This document shows positions 1 through 7,004 of a DNA stretch of 64,000 nt, one piece after another. The number at the start of each line of letters is the position of its first letter. Position 1 is the stretch's first letter. The stretch comes from AP-15 sp963703665 (lineage in GTDB: Bacteria; Pseudomonadota; Alphaproteobacteria; ATCC43930; CGMCC-115725). A program made the position numbers and the translations under genes. The notes beneath the pieces are model-generated. The model saw only the letters and a program-made list of their open reading frames with translations, did not search any database and was not told the DNA's origin. The stretch lies in NCBI GenBank assembly GCA_963703665.1, contig CAVPFB010000002.1:62001-126000 (forward strand), written 5' to 3'.

Positions 1-982
1 TCCGCGCCGGCGAATCCGCCGGCAGGCCGATGTCGCCGACAGCGCCGCCGGCAAAGACCCGGCAGACCCAGGGTTCGCCTTCGAGAAACCGTGCGACCCG
101 GCCGACGAGCGTGCCCTCAGGCTCGGCGAAATAGAGCAGCGCTGCGGTGCCGTTGGGGGCGACGACGACCTCCGGCGACCCCGGCGCGCGCTTCAGCCCG
201 GCGTCGATCAGCAGCGCGTCGAGGTCGATCGTTTGATCGACGCTCTCCATACCGTGATCGGAACCGACGACGAGCAGGATTTCCTCGCCGCCGGGGTCGA
301 GGCTCGCGACGGTCTCGGCGACCCGGCGGACATTGGCGTCGGCGCTGGCGATGGCGCGGCGATGCTCGGGCGAGCCCAACGGCATATGGTGGCCGGTATA
401 GTCGGGCTCGGACAGCCACAGCATGGCCAATGCCGGGGCGCGCCGGCGCAGGATTTCGTCGCAGAAACGTTCGGTGACGGCGGTGTCGCCGGCCTCGCCC
501 TTGGCGACCGTCAGCCCCTCCGTTTCGGGCAATATCCGGCGGCCGGGGCCAAAACTGCCGGCCGGGTTGTAGACCCAGCCATAACCGTCGGGATCGAGAA
601 AGTACGCCGCCCCCGGCGACACGTTCGAAAACGCGATCGCCGTCTCACCGGCGCGGGCGAGCCGCTCGGCGAGGGTCGGCACGTGCAGGGTGCGGCCGGT
701 GGCGCGGTAGAGCCGGTCGCGGAAATCGGGCTTGCCGACCGACAGGCATTGGAGCCCCTCGCCCTCGTCGAGCGCCATCGTGTTGCCGAGCAGGCCATGG
801 CGCGCCGGCAGGCAGCCGGTGGCGATCGAGGCGGCGCTGGTGCGCGTGGTCGACGGGAACACGCCGGCGTGGTTCTCGAACCGCGCCGAGCGGCGCCCGA
901 GATCGCACAGATACGGCGCATTGCCCGGCGTGAGCAGGTCGCGGCGCAGGCTGTCGCAGACGACGATGACGGCGCGCTTCAT
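1..982 (-). CDS. Type I phosphodiesterase / nucleotide pyrophosphatase-like enzyme (alkaline phosphatase superfamily), C-terminus cut by window edge
   Basis: The frame reads from an ATG at 982 leftwards to the window edge without a stop, about 327 codons. The N-terminus begins MKRAVIVVCDSLRRD, with the metal-binding Asp near residue 10. A VFPSTTRTS segment near 41-49 carries the predicted Thr/Ser nucleophile, and a GSDHGM motif lies near 237-242. These are the hallmarks of the alkaline phosphatase superfamily branch that hydrolyses phosphodiester or pyrophosphate bonds with two metal ions. There is no signal peptide, so it is probably cytoplasmic. The start overlaps the stop of the upstream thioesterase gene by ATGA, so the two are co-translated. 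The substrate cannot be told from sequence. Confidence 0.8.
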   Translation of the reverse strand, partial: MKRAVIVVCDSLRRDLLTPGNAPYLCDLGRRSARFENHAGVFPSTTRTSAASIATGCLPARHGLLGNTMALDEGEGLQCLSVGKPDFRDRLYRATGRTLHVPTLAERLARAGETAIAFSNVSPGAAYFLDPDGYGWVYNPAGSFGPGRRILPETEGLTVAKGEAGDTAVTERFCDEILRRRAPALAMLWLSEPDYTGHHMPLGSPEHRRAIASADANVRRVAETVASLDPGGEEILLVVGSDHGMESVDQTIDLDALLIDAGLKRAPGSPEVVVAPNGTAALLYFAEPEGTLVGRVARFLEGEPWVCRVFAGGAVGDIGLPADSPAR

Positions 983-1467
983 TCGGGCTCCCTTTCGTCG
1001 CGACCCGCCTCGCCGGCATCGGGGTCGCGCGCCAGCATAGCGCGGCGCAATGCCGATGACAGCGGCGTCTTTTCGCCGGTCGCGTTGATTACCAGGATCA
1101 GCACCGCCCGCCCGAGCGCGCACAACCCGTCGCGCCAGACGGCATATTCCATGTCGAAGCTGGTACGTCCGACCCGGACCGTGCGGGCGCTGACCAGGAT
1201 CTCGTCGCCATAGGCGAGCGGGCGATGGCAGCTGATCCCGGTCTCGGCGATGACCGGCCCCGGCGTCGCCGCCGACAACGCTGGCAGGCCGGCGGTTTCG
1301 AGATAGCGGTTGCGCGCCTCCTCGAACCATTCGAAATAGGCGCGGTGGTTGGCGTGCCCGAACGGGTCGCATTCGCTCCACCGCACCCGGTGCCGGATCG
1401 CGAACGCCCACCCCGCCCCGACCCCGAACCGCGCAAATTCTGCTCCATCCGCCGCCGCCTCGGTCAT
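979..1467 (-). CDS. Acyl-CoA thioesterase, 4HBT hotdog family (YbgC-like)
   Basis: A 162-residue single-hotdog protein. The segment WSECDPFGHANHRAYFEWF at about 30-48 matches the 4-hydroxybenzoyl-CoA thioesterase signature, with the catalytic Asp at 34 followed by GHxN. The family hydrolyses short or aromatic acyl-CoA thioesters in the cytoplasm. It overlaps the downstream phosphodiesterase gene by four bases (ATGA). Length is slightly above the usual 130-150 because of a polar C-terminal tail. The substrate is not predictable. Confidence 0.8.
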   Translation of the reverse strand: MTEAAADGAEFARFGVGAGWAFAIRHRVRWSECDPFGHANHRAYFEWFEEARNRYLETAGLPALSAATPGPVIAETGISCHRPLAYGDEILVSARTVRVGRTSFDMEYAVWRDGLCALGRAVLILVINATGEKTPLSSALRRAMLARDPDAGEAGRDEREPE

Positions 1468-1820
1468 GCCTCAGGCTCCTCGCGGGATTTCCTCCCTCGC
1501 CCGGCTCGCACCGAAAGGGTCGGGTGAGGGCGCGTTTGATCACGCAGCAAATTTAGCGCGAGCACCGCTGAAATGTTAAGCCAGAGGCGCGGATCGCCGC
1601 CATCAGCACGCTGCTGCCGTCACTTCGGACGGCGCTAACCACAAGATCGGCCCGGCCAGATTGGATTTCGATGCATGGGCCGCCGGCCCGATCGCCCGCC
1701 GTCGTCACCCGCGCAACCGGCGTCATTTCGCGCCTCTCTTCCGCGCGCAAAAAGCCCTTCGAGATCAAGCCTCAAATTTTCGGGCAAAACTCTTACTCCA
1801 TGCGACCAGCCGCGTGGCAA
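1468..1820. other. Intergenic region with one hairpin repeat, no convincing gene
   Basis: About 350 bp between the thioesterase start and the higBA operator. At 1494-1530 there is an imperfect inverted repeat, CCCTCGCCCG paired with CGGGTGAGGG, of the general type also found at 33173-33198. A 71-codon minus-strand frame at 1553-1768 has no recognisable domain or good ribosome binding site and was not accepted as a gene. Confidence 0.5.
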
Positions 1821-1857
1821 TTACACATACGTGACAAGTGTAATGTGATGCGTCACA
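1821..1857 (+). promoter_or_regulatory. Double palindrome upstream of higBA, probable HigA operator
   Basis: Two adjacent palindromes lie 10 bp before the higB start. The first pairs TTACAC (1821-1826) with GTGTAA (1838-1843). The second is TGTGA-TGCG-TCACA (1844-1857), a perfect 5-bp-arm palindrome. Antitoxins of the HigA family autorepress their operon by binding paired palindromes overlapping the promoter. That the sites bind HigA is inferred from position and symmetry. Confidence 0.6.
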
Positions 1858-1866
1858 TTTATCGCT

Positions 1867-2144
1867 ATGATCCTGCGTCTTCGCCATAGGGGGCTGGAGC
1901 GGCTGTATTCACGGGGCGACACAAGCGGAGTTTCCGCCCAGCACGCGAAGCGGTTGCGCGCGGTCCTGGCGGCTCTGGCAACGGCTTCGGTGCCGTCCGA
2001 CATGGCGCTGCCGGTGCGCGGCTCCATCCCCTGCGTGGCGACCGTGCGGGCCAATGGTCGGTGTCGATCTCCGGCAACTGGCGCGTGATCTTCGAGTTTG
2101 AAGGTCAGCACGTCACCAATGTCGATCTGGTCGATTACCACTGA
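1867..2144 (+). CDS. higB: HigB-type mRNA interferase toxin (RelE/ParE superfamily), single-base frameshift
   Basis: The first half begins MILRLRHRGLERLYSRGD and continues with QHAKRLRAVLAAL, typical of HigB. The frame is lost near 2020. The second half continues in another frame with LHPLRGDRAGQWSVSISGNW and FEFEG, ending VDYH. Restoring one missing G in the ctgccg-gtgcg stretch rejoins both halves into a 92-residue protein, the normal HigB length. HigB is a ribosome-dependent endoribonuclease neutralised by HigA, encoded 21 bp downstream. The defect may be a true inactivating mutation or a sequencing error; the antitoxin is intact. Confidence 0.8.
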
Positions 2145-2165
2145 GCCGGAAGGCGGTGAGAACCA

Positions 2166-2465
2166 ATGTCGCATATGCACAACCCACCGCATCCCCGCCA
2201 GGTGATCAAGGAGCTATGCCTTGATCCGTTAAAGCTGACGGTCACGGCTGCCGCCGACGGCCTCGGCGTTGCCCGCCGCACACTCTCGGCGCTGCTCAAT
2301 GGTCACGCGGGGATTTCCCCCGACATGGCGATTCGGTTGTCCGAGGCGTTTGGCCGTTCGCCGGAGAGCTGGCTGCACCTGCAACTGCAATATGATCTGT
2401 GGCAGGCTGAGCAGCGATCCGACGGGATCAAAGTGAAGCATTTCCCTAGCCCAGCCCCTTGCTAA
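2166..2465 (+). CDS. higA: HigA-family antitoxin, XRE helix-turn-helix protein
   Basis: 99 residues. The helix-turn-helix covers about residues 29-60 (AAADGLGVARRTLSALLNG), followed by the family hallmark SPDMAIRLSEAFGRSPESWL and a LQLQYDLWQA helix. HigA binds and neutralises HigB and represses the operon. It is the second gene of a toxin-first operon, the standard HigBA order, with the palindromic operator just before higB. The start at 2166 is followed by a second in-frame ATG at codon 4; either is possible. Confidence 0.85.
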   Translation: MSHMHNPPHPRQVIKELCLDPLKLTVTAAADGLGVARRTLSALLNGHAGISPDMAIRLSEAFGRSPESWLHLQLQYDLWQAEQRSDGIKVKHFPSPAPC

Positions 2466-2486
2466 AGCCTTCGCGTTGACCGGGCC

Positions 2487-2768
2487 ATGGCAATATGCTT
2501 CGCCGGATGTCTGGCGTATTGCAATGGCAGCGCTATTGCGACGCTCCCATCAAATCGTTTTACCCTTGAAGTCATTTCGAAGGATGTGCGCAATCCAATC
2601 CGCACCACCTCAATGGCTTATCGGATGCGGCCGGGCGAAAGCATGTCTTATAAGCCGCTCTATTGTGTGCAAAGTGCCGGCGGCGATTTCGAGACTGACT
2701 CGTGCGACAACAAAGCCACTGAACTGGCTCGCACGGTGCCGGGCGCGGAATCATTGTCTTGCGACTAA
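2487..2768 (+). CDS. Hypothetical small cysteine-containing protein
   Basis: 93 codons beginning MAICFAGCLAYCNGSAIATL. It has five or more cysteines, including late CVQSAGGDF and LSCD segments, and no recognised domain. The N-terminus is weakly hydrophobic and could be a short export signal with a Cys, but no clear lipobox is present. Base composition is less GC-rich than the core genes nearby. No obvious Shine-Dalgarno sequence precedes the ATG. It lies between higA and a convergent membrane protein. It could be spurious. Confidence 0.35.
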   Translation: MAICFAGCLAYCNGSAIATLPSNRFTLEVISKDVRNPIRTTSMAYRMRPGESMSYKPLYCVQSAGGDFETDSCDNKATELARTVPGAESLSCD

Positions 2769-2770
2769 AG

Positions 2771-3451
2771 TCAATCGCTCTGGCGCTTGCTATGGATCAC
2801 GAGGGCGTCGATCCGGCGGATACGGCCACGAAGCTGGTCGAGGCTCGTCCCAAAGGCGGCGTCGAGATCATCGGCACTTTTGCCAGCGCCCGAAATGCGG
2901 TCTACTAAATTCCTCTCCGCGCGTTCTGCGTCCTCCGTCACCCTCGCGACTTCGTTCTTGGTCAGGTTCCAGTCTGGGCCTTCAAGGTCAGAACTGTAGG
3001 GAGTGTGAATTTCAGACAGACACTCAGATAACTTTTTGGCCTGCCGTATCGCGGCCTTTCGCTCGACATCGATCAATTCCCCATCGAGACTAGTTTCCTG
3101 ATGAGCGGTGAGCATGGCGACCGCTTCATCGGCACTTTTTTCCGCCTCGAAAGCCCATACAAGATTGATGTCGGGCGGCCCCTCCCCGTCGTCATATGGA
3201 TGTAGTCGTGCCATGAATTCCGTCGTGATGCGTCTCATCTTCTGGCGCGTTTCCGCCCGCCGCGCTTCTATGGAGGTTATCCGCATAACGAGCGTTTCGC
3301 GCTGCATCACAGCCGATTGAACCTTTAAGCTCCTGAGCTGCCTCCACACGGGCCAGGCAGCGACAATAGCGGCAACTAACGCCAGCACGCCTGTGATAAG
3401 CGTCTGCCAATCGTAAAGCAGCTTCCACGTGCCTGTGTAGTCAGCGGCCAT
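2771..3451 (-). CDS. Hypothetical membrane-anchored coiled-coil protein
   Basis: 226 residues. A single transmembrane helix spans about 17-35 (TLITGVLALVAAIVAAWPVW), followed by a long charged helical region with EARRAETRQKMRRI and later Lys/Glu-rich segments that should form a coiled coil in the cytoplasm. No enzymatic motif is seen. Single-TM coiled-coil proteins of this kind recur in accessory regions. It ends two bases after the convergent small ORF and sits in an AT-richer patch. Function unknown. Confidence 0.7.
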   Translation of the reverse strand: MAADYTGTWKLLYDWQTLITGVLALVAAIVAAWPVWRQLRSLKVQSAVMQRETLVMRITSIEARRAETRQKMRRITTEFMARLHPYDDGEGPPDINLVWAFEAEKSADEAVAMLTAHQETSLDGELIDVERKAAIRQAKKLSECLSEIHTPYSSDLEGPDWNLTKNEVARVTEDAERAERNLVDRISGAGKSADDLDAAFGTSLDQLRGRIRRIDALVIHSKRQSD

Positions 3452-3541
3452 ACGGCTTCCTGGCTTGAATGAGGTTCGAAGTTGCCACAGAGCAATTTAA
3501 CATTCTATCAACGATGATCTGTTTTGCTGAAAAATCTCTCG

Positions 3542-3919
3542 ATGTTGTGGGGCGGCGAGCCTATGAGTTGGCGAGCATTTCTGACCGTGGTGGCGACTGT
3601 AGCGAATTGGCAGAGGAACACTGACGCCGAACGCCGTTTCCAGGAACTATATCTCAAAACTGCGAGCAACATTACCCCGGAAGAGGAATATCTCGTACAG
3701 TTGTATGTTGACGGCGGTGGTAGCAGCTTGCTTGTCGATAAAGGGGTGATCGGCCGCTTGACCGCGGCGAACGCGGCCCTTTGGGCAGGCGAAATGGAAA
3801 CGTGGTTACAGCAAAATTCTAACACTACAAGAGCGGTTCAACTTGATCAAAGCAGAAGGCTGCTCGATAGGATGAATCTCTCGATCCCGATCTCTCGTTG
3901 GCATCCGCGACGAATTTAG
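3542..3919 (+). CDS. Hypothetical protein, possibly truncated
   Basis: About 125 residues from ATG 3542; ATG 3563, preceded by GGCGAG, or an upstream TTG at 3524 are alternative starts. A short hydrophobic patch (AFLTVVATVANW) is followed by a soluble region with ITPEEEYLVQLYVDGGG. The latter is loosely reminiscent of the C-terminal region of superinfection-exclusion-like proteins, but the similarity is too weak to assign. It diverges from the membrane coiled-coil gene. Base composition is lower in GC than the flanking core genes. Confidence 0.5.
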   Translation: MLWGGEPMSWRAFLTVVATVANWQRNTDAERRFQELYLKTASNITPEEEYLVQLYVDGGGSSLLVDKGVIGRLTAANAALWAGEMETWLQQNSNTTRAVQLDQSRRLLDRMNLSIPISRWHPRRI

Positions 3920-4282
3920 TGGGCCGACGCCGGCTCCTGCATTACAGGTCCGCCAGCGCCGCCTGACCATAGAGCAATCATAGGGCCGAAGAGCGCAGCG
4001 CGTTCCGCCTTGCTGGGCGGATCGGCAGCGTGCGGTTTCGATCGCGGCGTCCCATTGCAGCTGCTGCGCGCAAGCTCGGGATCGCGTCAGGGCTGCCCCG
4101 GCGATTTCATTTCAGACGCGGCGCGAACCAGCAGATCAGTTCCGCGAGATTGGGATCAGCGCCGGCCTTTCCATTCCCGCTCGATGCGATCGAGCATCAC
4201 CTGACATCCCTGGTCGGGCCAGTAGTCAAATCGAGTACCAGCGAACCTCTTCTGACGCTCAGCAACCAGCCGCGTGCCTCTT
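3920..4282. other. Intergenic stretch without a recognisable gene
   Basis: About 360 bp between the hypothetical protein and the dispersed repeat. Short frames exist on both strands (for example 4010-4204), but none shows a domain, coding-like composition or ribosome binding site. I see no RNA gene here. Confidence 0.4.
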
Positions 4283-4385
4283 GTCATTCCCGCGAAAGCG
4301 GGAACCGAGAGTTTGCCCCTGGCTTGAACAGGGGGCGGCTGGCGCGGAGCGCTTACCCTGGACCCCCGCTTGCGCGGGGCGACGG
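4283..4385. repeat. Dispersed palindromic repeat, GTCATTCCCGCGAAAGCGGGAA type
   Basis: The left arm is a hairpin, TTCCCGC-gaaa-GCGGGAA. The right arm, CCTGGACCCCCGC-ttgc-GCGGGG, is a second hairpin in inverted relation. This two-hairpin layout is a common intergenic repeat in Proteobacteria. Related copies lie at 12713-12773 and 56371-56425. It precedes the MFS gene start, so frames reading through it yield spurious protein extensions. Confidence 0.7.
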
Positions 4386-4442
4386 TCGGGAGGGTGTGAG
4401 ACTCGTTTGTCAAAACGTTGGGCTCGCGTCCCGTCCGGGAAC

Positions 4443-5813
4443 ATGCGAGACAAGGCCATGAGCGCGGTTCGGTCGAGACATGATGAACCCGCCGGCGCGG
4501 GGACGCTCGAGCTGCTCGCCTCGCGGCGGTTCGGGCCGCTGTTCTGGGCGCAGTTTTTGTCGGCGTTCAACGACAACGCGGTCAAGAACGCGCTGGTGCT
4601 GATGATCGCGTACCGCGCCGTCGCCACCTCGGCGATGTCGGCGCAGATCCTGATCCCGCTGGCCGGCGGGCTGTTCATCCTGCCGTTCTTCCTGTGCTCG
4701 GCGACGGCCGGCCAGTTCGCCGACCAGCACGACAAGGCCTGGCTGATCCGGCTGATCAAGCTTTCCGAGATCGCGCTGATGCTGGGCGCCGCCGTCGGGG
4801 TGGTCGCCGGCAGCACCACGCTGCTGCTGGCGATCCTGTGCGCGATGGGGGTCGAGGCCGCCTTTTTCGGCCCGCTCAAATACGCGATCCTGCCGGATCT
4901 GCTGGCGCCGCACGAATTGCTGCTCGGCAATGCCCTGGTCGAGGCCGGAACCTTCATCGCGATCCTGCTCGGCACCATCGCCGGCGTCTTGATCGCCGGG
5001 CGGCACGGCGCGGTGCTGGTGGCGGCGCTGATCCTGTTCGTGGCGTTCGCCGCCTGGGGTGTGAGCCGGTGGATCCCGCCGACCGGTGCGGCGGCGGCGA
5101 AGAGCCCGGTGCGCTGGAACCTGTTCGCCGCGACCGGGCGGGTGATCCGTGAGGCTGCCCGCGAAAAGGCACCGTTCCGCTCGATGCTCGGGATCTCGTG
5201 GTTCTGGCTCGCCGGGGCGGTCTATCTGTCGCAATTCCCGAGCTATGTGCGTTTTACGCTCGGCGGCGAGGAGGCGGTGGTGACCCTGTTCCTGACCGTC
5301 TTTTCGATCGGGATCGCGCTCGGCTCCTTGGCGTGCAGCCGGATTCTGGGCGGCCGGATCAGTGCCCGCACGGTGCCGTGGGGGGCGCTCGGCATCGGCC
5401 TCTTTTCGCTCGATCTGTGGCTGGCGAGCCCGGCCAACCCGGCCCTCGGGGCGCGCGGCGCGCTCGCGGGGCTTGGCGCCTTCATTGCCGTCCCGGCGCA
5501 TTGGCGTATCCTCGGCGACCTGCTCGGGATCTCGGTCGCGGGCGGCATCTTTATCGTGCCGCTCTACGCATTGCTGCAGGCGGCGAGCCCGCGCCGGCAG
5601 CGCGCCCGCGCGATCGCCGCCAACAACGTGATCAACGCCGCGGCGATGGTGCTGGCCGCGGTGGCGACGATCGCGCTGATCGCCGCCGGGGTCAGCGTGC
5701 CCGGGCTGTTTCTGCTGACCGGCGCGGCCACCCTCGTCATCGCGCTGTGGTGTTGGCGGATCTTGCCGAGCCTTGCTCTATCGAGGCCGCCGATCGAAGG
5801 CGAGCCGGGTTGA
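4443..5813 (+). CDS. MFS transporter, LplT-like (lysophospholipid transporter family)
   Basis: 456 residues from ATG 4443; ATG 4458 is an alternative. The segment PLFWAQFLSAFNDNAVKNALV is typical of the MFS branch containing the lysophospholipid flippase LplT. A loop with GQFADQHDKAWLIR and the VEAAFFGPLKYAILPDLL segment follow. About twelve hydrophobic helices are visible. In many alphaproteobacteria this MFS domain is fused to an acyltransferase; here it stands alone. It probably acts in the inner membrane. The substrate is inferred only from family. The open frame extends upstream to 4281, but that part translates the repeat. Confidence 0.8.
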   Translation: MRDKAMSAVRSRHDEPAGAGTLELLASRRFGPLFWAQFLSAFNDNAVKNALVLMIAYRAVATSAMSAQILIPLAGGLFILPFFLCSATAGQFADQHDKAWLIRLIKLSEIALMLGAAVGVVAGSTTLLLAILCAMGVEAAFFGPLKYAILPDLLAPHELLLGNALVEAGTFIAILLGTIAGVLIAGRHGAVLVAALILFVAFAAWGVSRWIPPTGAAAAKSPVRWNLFAATGRVIREAAREKAPFRSMLGISWFWLAGAVYLSQFPSYVRFTLGGEEAVVTLFLTVFSIGIALGSLACSRILGGRISARTVPWGALGIGLFSLDLWLASPANPALGARGALAGLGAFIAVPAHWRILGDLLGISVAGGIFIVPLYALLQAASPRRQRARAIAANNVINAAAMVLAAVATIALIAAGVSVPGLFLLTGAATLVIALWCWRILPSLALSRPPIEGEPG

Positions 5814-5826
5814 GCCTCGGCGCGGC

Positions 5827-6330
5827 TCAGCGCTGCAGCATCGCCCGGGCGAGGCTCCACGGCAGTGCCGCCATTTCGCGGATCATGGCGGCGATTTCCA
5901 GGAGCAGCGAACGCGAACGCACCCCGGACCGGCCGACGACCGCGACCCCGGCGAGCCGGAACAACAGCGCCGCCCGAGGGAGATGGGTGCGGTCGCTGAC
6001 CAGCACCACCGAACCGAGCCGATGCGCCCGCAACAGCCGTGCGGTTTCGCGCGCGTTGCCGAGCGTGTCGCGCGAGACGGGCTCGACCAGCATCGCCGTC
6101 TCGGCAACCCCGCCGGCAAGCGCCGCCCGCCGCATGATTTCCGCCTCCGGCTCCGCCCTCCTCCCGCCGCCCGACAGCACCAGCACCGGCGCCACTCGGT
6201 CGCAATGCAGCCGAACCCCGCGCTCGACCCGCCGCGCCAGCCGCGCCGACGGCCCGCAGCCCAGAACCACGATCGCGTCAGCCTTCAGCCGATGTTCCGC
6301 AGCCCGATCGAGAGACGCTGTCGGTGCCAT
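5827..6330 (-). CDS. YdcF family protein (DUF218)
   Basis: 167 residues. It shows the DUF218 core: ADAIVVLGCGPSARLARRVERG near the N-terminus, VLVLSGGG, a VEPVSRDTLGNARETARLL segment and VLVSDRTHLPRAALLFR. E. coli members include SanA, ElyC and YdcF, linked to envelope integrity, with a nucleotide-binding-like fold of unclear activity. Unlike SanA and ElyC, no transmembrane segment is visible, so this one is probably soluble. It converges on the MFS gene, 13 bp apart. Confidence 0.8.
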   Translation of the reverse strand: MAPTASLDRAAEHRLKADAIVVLGCGPSARLARRVERGVRLHCDRVAPVLVLSGGGRRAEPEAEIMRRAALAGGVAETAMLVEPVSRDTLGNARETARLLRAHRLGSVVLVSDRTHLPRAALLFRLAGVAVVGRSGVRSRSLLLEIAAMIREMAALPWSLARAMLQR

Positions 6331-6410
6331 GAAATCCGGTCAGCGGATTACGATCAGCAGACCCGTCTCGCCGCCGCGGCATCGAGGCTCTGTCGCGATC
6401 GCCGGCAGGA

Positions 6411-6911
6411 TCAGAACGGGATGTCGTCGTCGAGGTCGTTGACCGGCTTGCGGGCGCCGCTGCGGCCCGGCGTGGCGGGGGCGGAGCGGGTGGGCATCTC
6501 GTCGCCGAAGCCTTCGTCGTAGCCGGAATCCATCGCCGGGCCGGCCGCAGCGCCGCCGCGGGCGCTGTCGAGCATCGTCAGTTCGCCGCGGAAGCGCTGC
6601 AACACGATCTCGGTCGAGTAGCGCTCCTGGCCGGCATTGTCGCTCCATTTGCGGGTCTGCAAGGCACCCTCGACATACACCTTGGCGCCCTTCTTCAGGT
6701 ATTTCTCGGCGATCTCGGCGAGCCGCTCGTTGAAGATCACGACGCGGTGCCATTCGGTGCGCTCCTTGCGCTCGCCCGAGGTTCGGTCGCGCCAGCTCTC
6801 GGACGTGGCGACCGCCAGATTGGCGATGCGCGTGCCGTCCTGGGTCGAGCGCAATTCCGGGTCGCGGCCGAGATTGCCGATCAGGATCACCTTGTTGACG
6901 CTGCCAGCCAT
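6411..6911 (-). CDS. ssb: Single-stranded DNA-binding protein
   Basis: 166 residues from ATG 6911. The N-terminal OB fold begins AGSVNKVILIGNLGRDPE, with TEWHRVVIFNERLAEIAEKY and KKGAKVYVEGALQTRKW. A Gly/Ala/Pro-rich linker follows, and the protein ends in the acidic tip DLDDDIPF that recruits repair and replication proteins. SSB coats ssDNA during replication, recombination and repair. It is divergent from the HtrA-like gene; the 93-bp spacer holds a DnaA-box-like site and a degenerate SOS-like pair. uvrA lies close by, as ssb and uvrA do in many Proteobacteria. Confidence 0.97.
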   Translation of the reverse strand: MAGSVNKVILIGNLGRDPELRSTQDGTRIANLAVATSESWRDRTSGERKERTEWHRVVIFNERLAEIAEKYLKKGAKVYVEGALQTRKWSDNAGQERYSTEIVLQRFRGELTMLDSARGGAAAGPAMDSGYDEGFGDEMPTRSAPATPGRSGARKPVNDLDDDIPF

Positions 6912-6965
6912 GGGCTCACCCACTTCCAATGGTCGCCGGGATCCCCATCTTATCAAACCCTGCCA

Positions 6966-6991
6966 ATGTTCCCACTTTATTCTTATCCACA
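6966..6991 (+). promoter_or_regulatory. DnaA-box-like site and degenerate SOS-like direct repeat in the ssb/htrA-like spacer
   Basis: TTATCCACA at 6983-6991 is a perfect match to the DnaA 9-mer consensus. Just before it, GTTC-N7-ATTC is one base off the alphaproteobacterial LexA direct repeat GTTC-N7-GTTC. Both sit in the divergent promoter region between ssb and the protease gene. A single 9-mer can occur by chance, and function is inferred only from location. Confidence 0.3.
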
Positions 6992-7004
6992 GGGAACCCC
7001 GCAC

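Noticed and set aside
1553..1768. A 71-codon minus-strand frame with a weak resemblance to the C-terminus of IS66 accessory proteins
   Set aside because: The resemblance is only a pattern of hydrophobic residues. There is no partner gene, no terminal repeat and no good start context.
4259..4978. A 239-codon minus-strand frame overlapping the MFS gene
   Set aside because: It is antisense to a clear transporter and partly translates the dispersed repeat.
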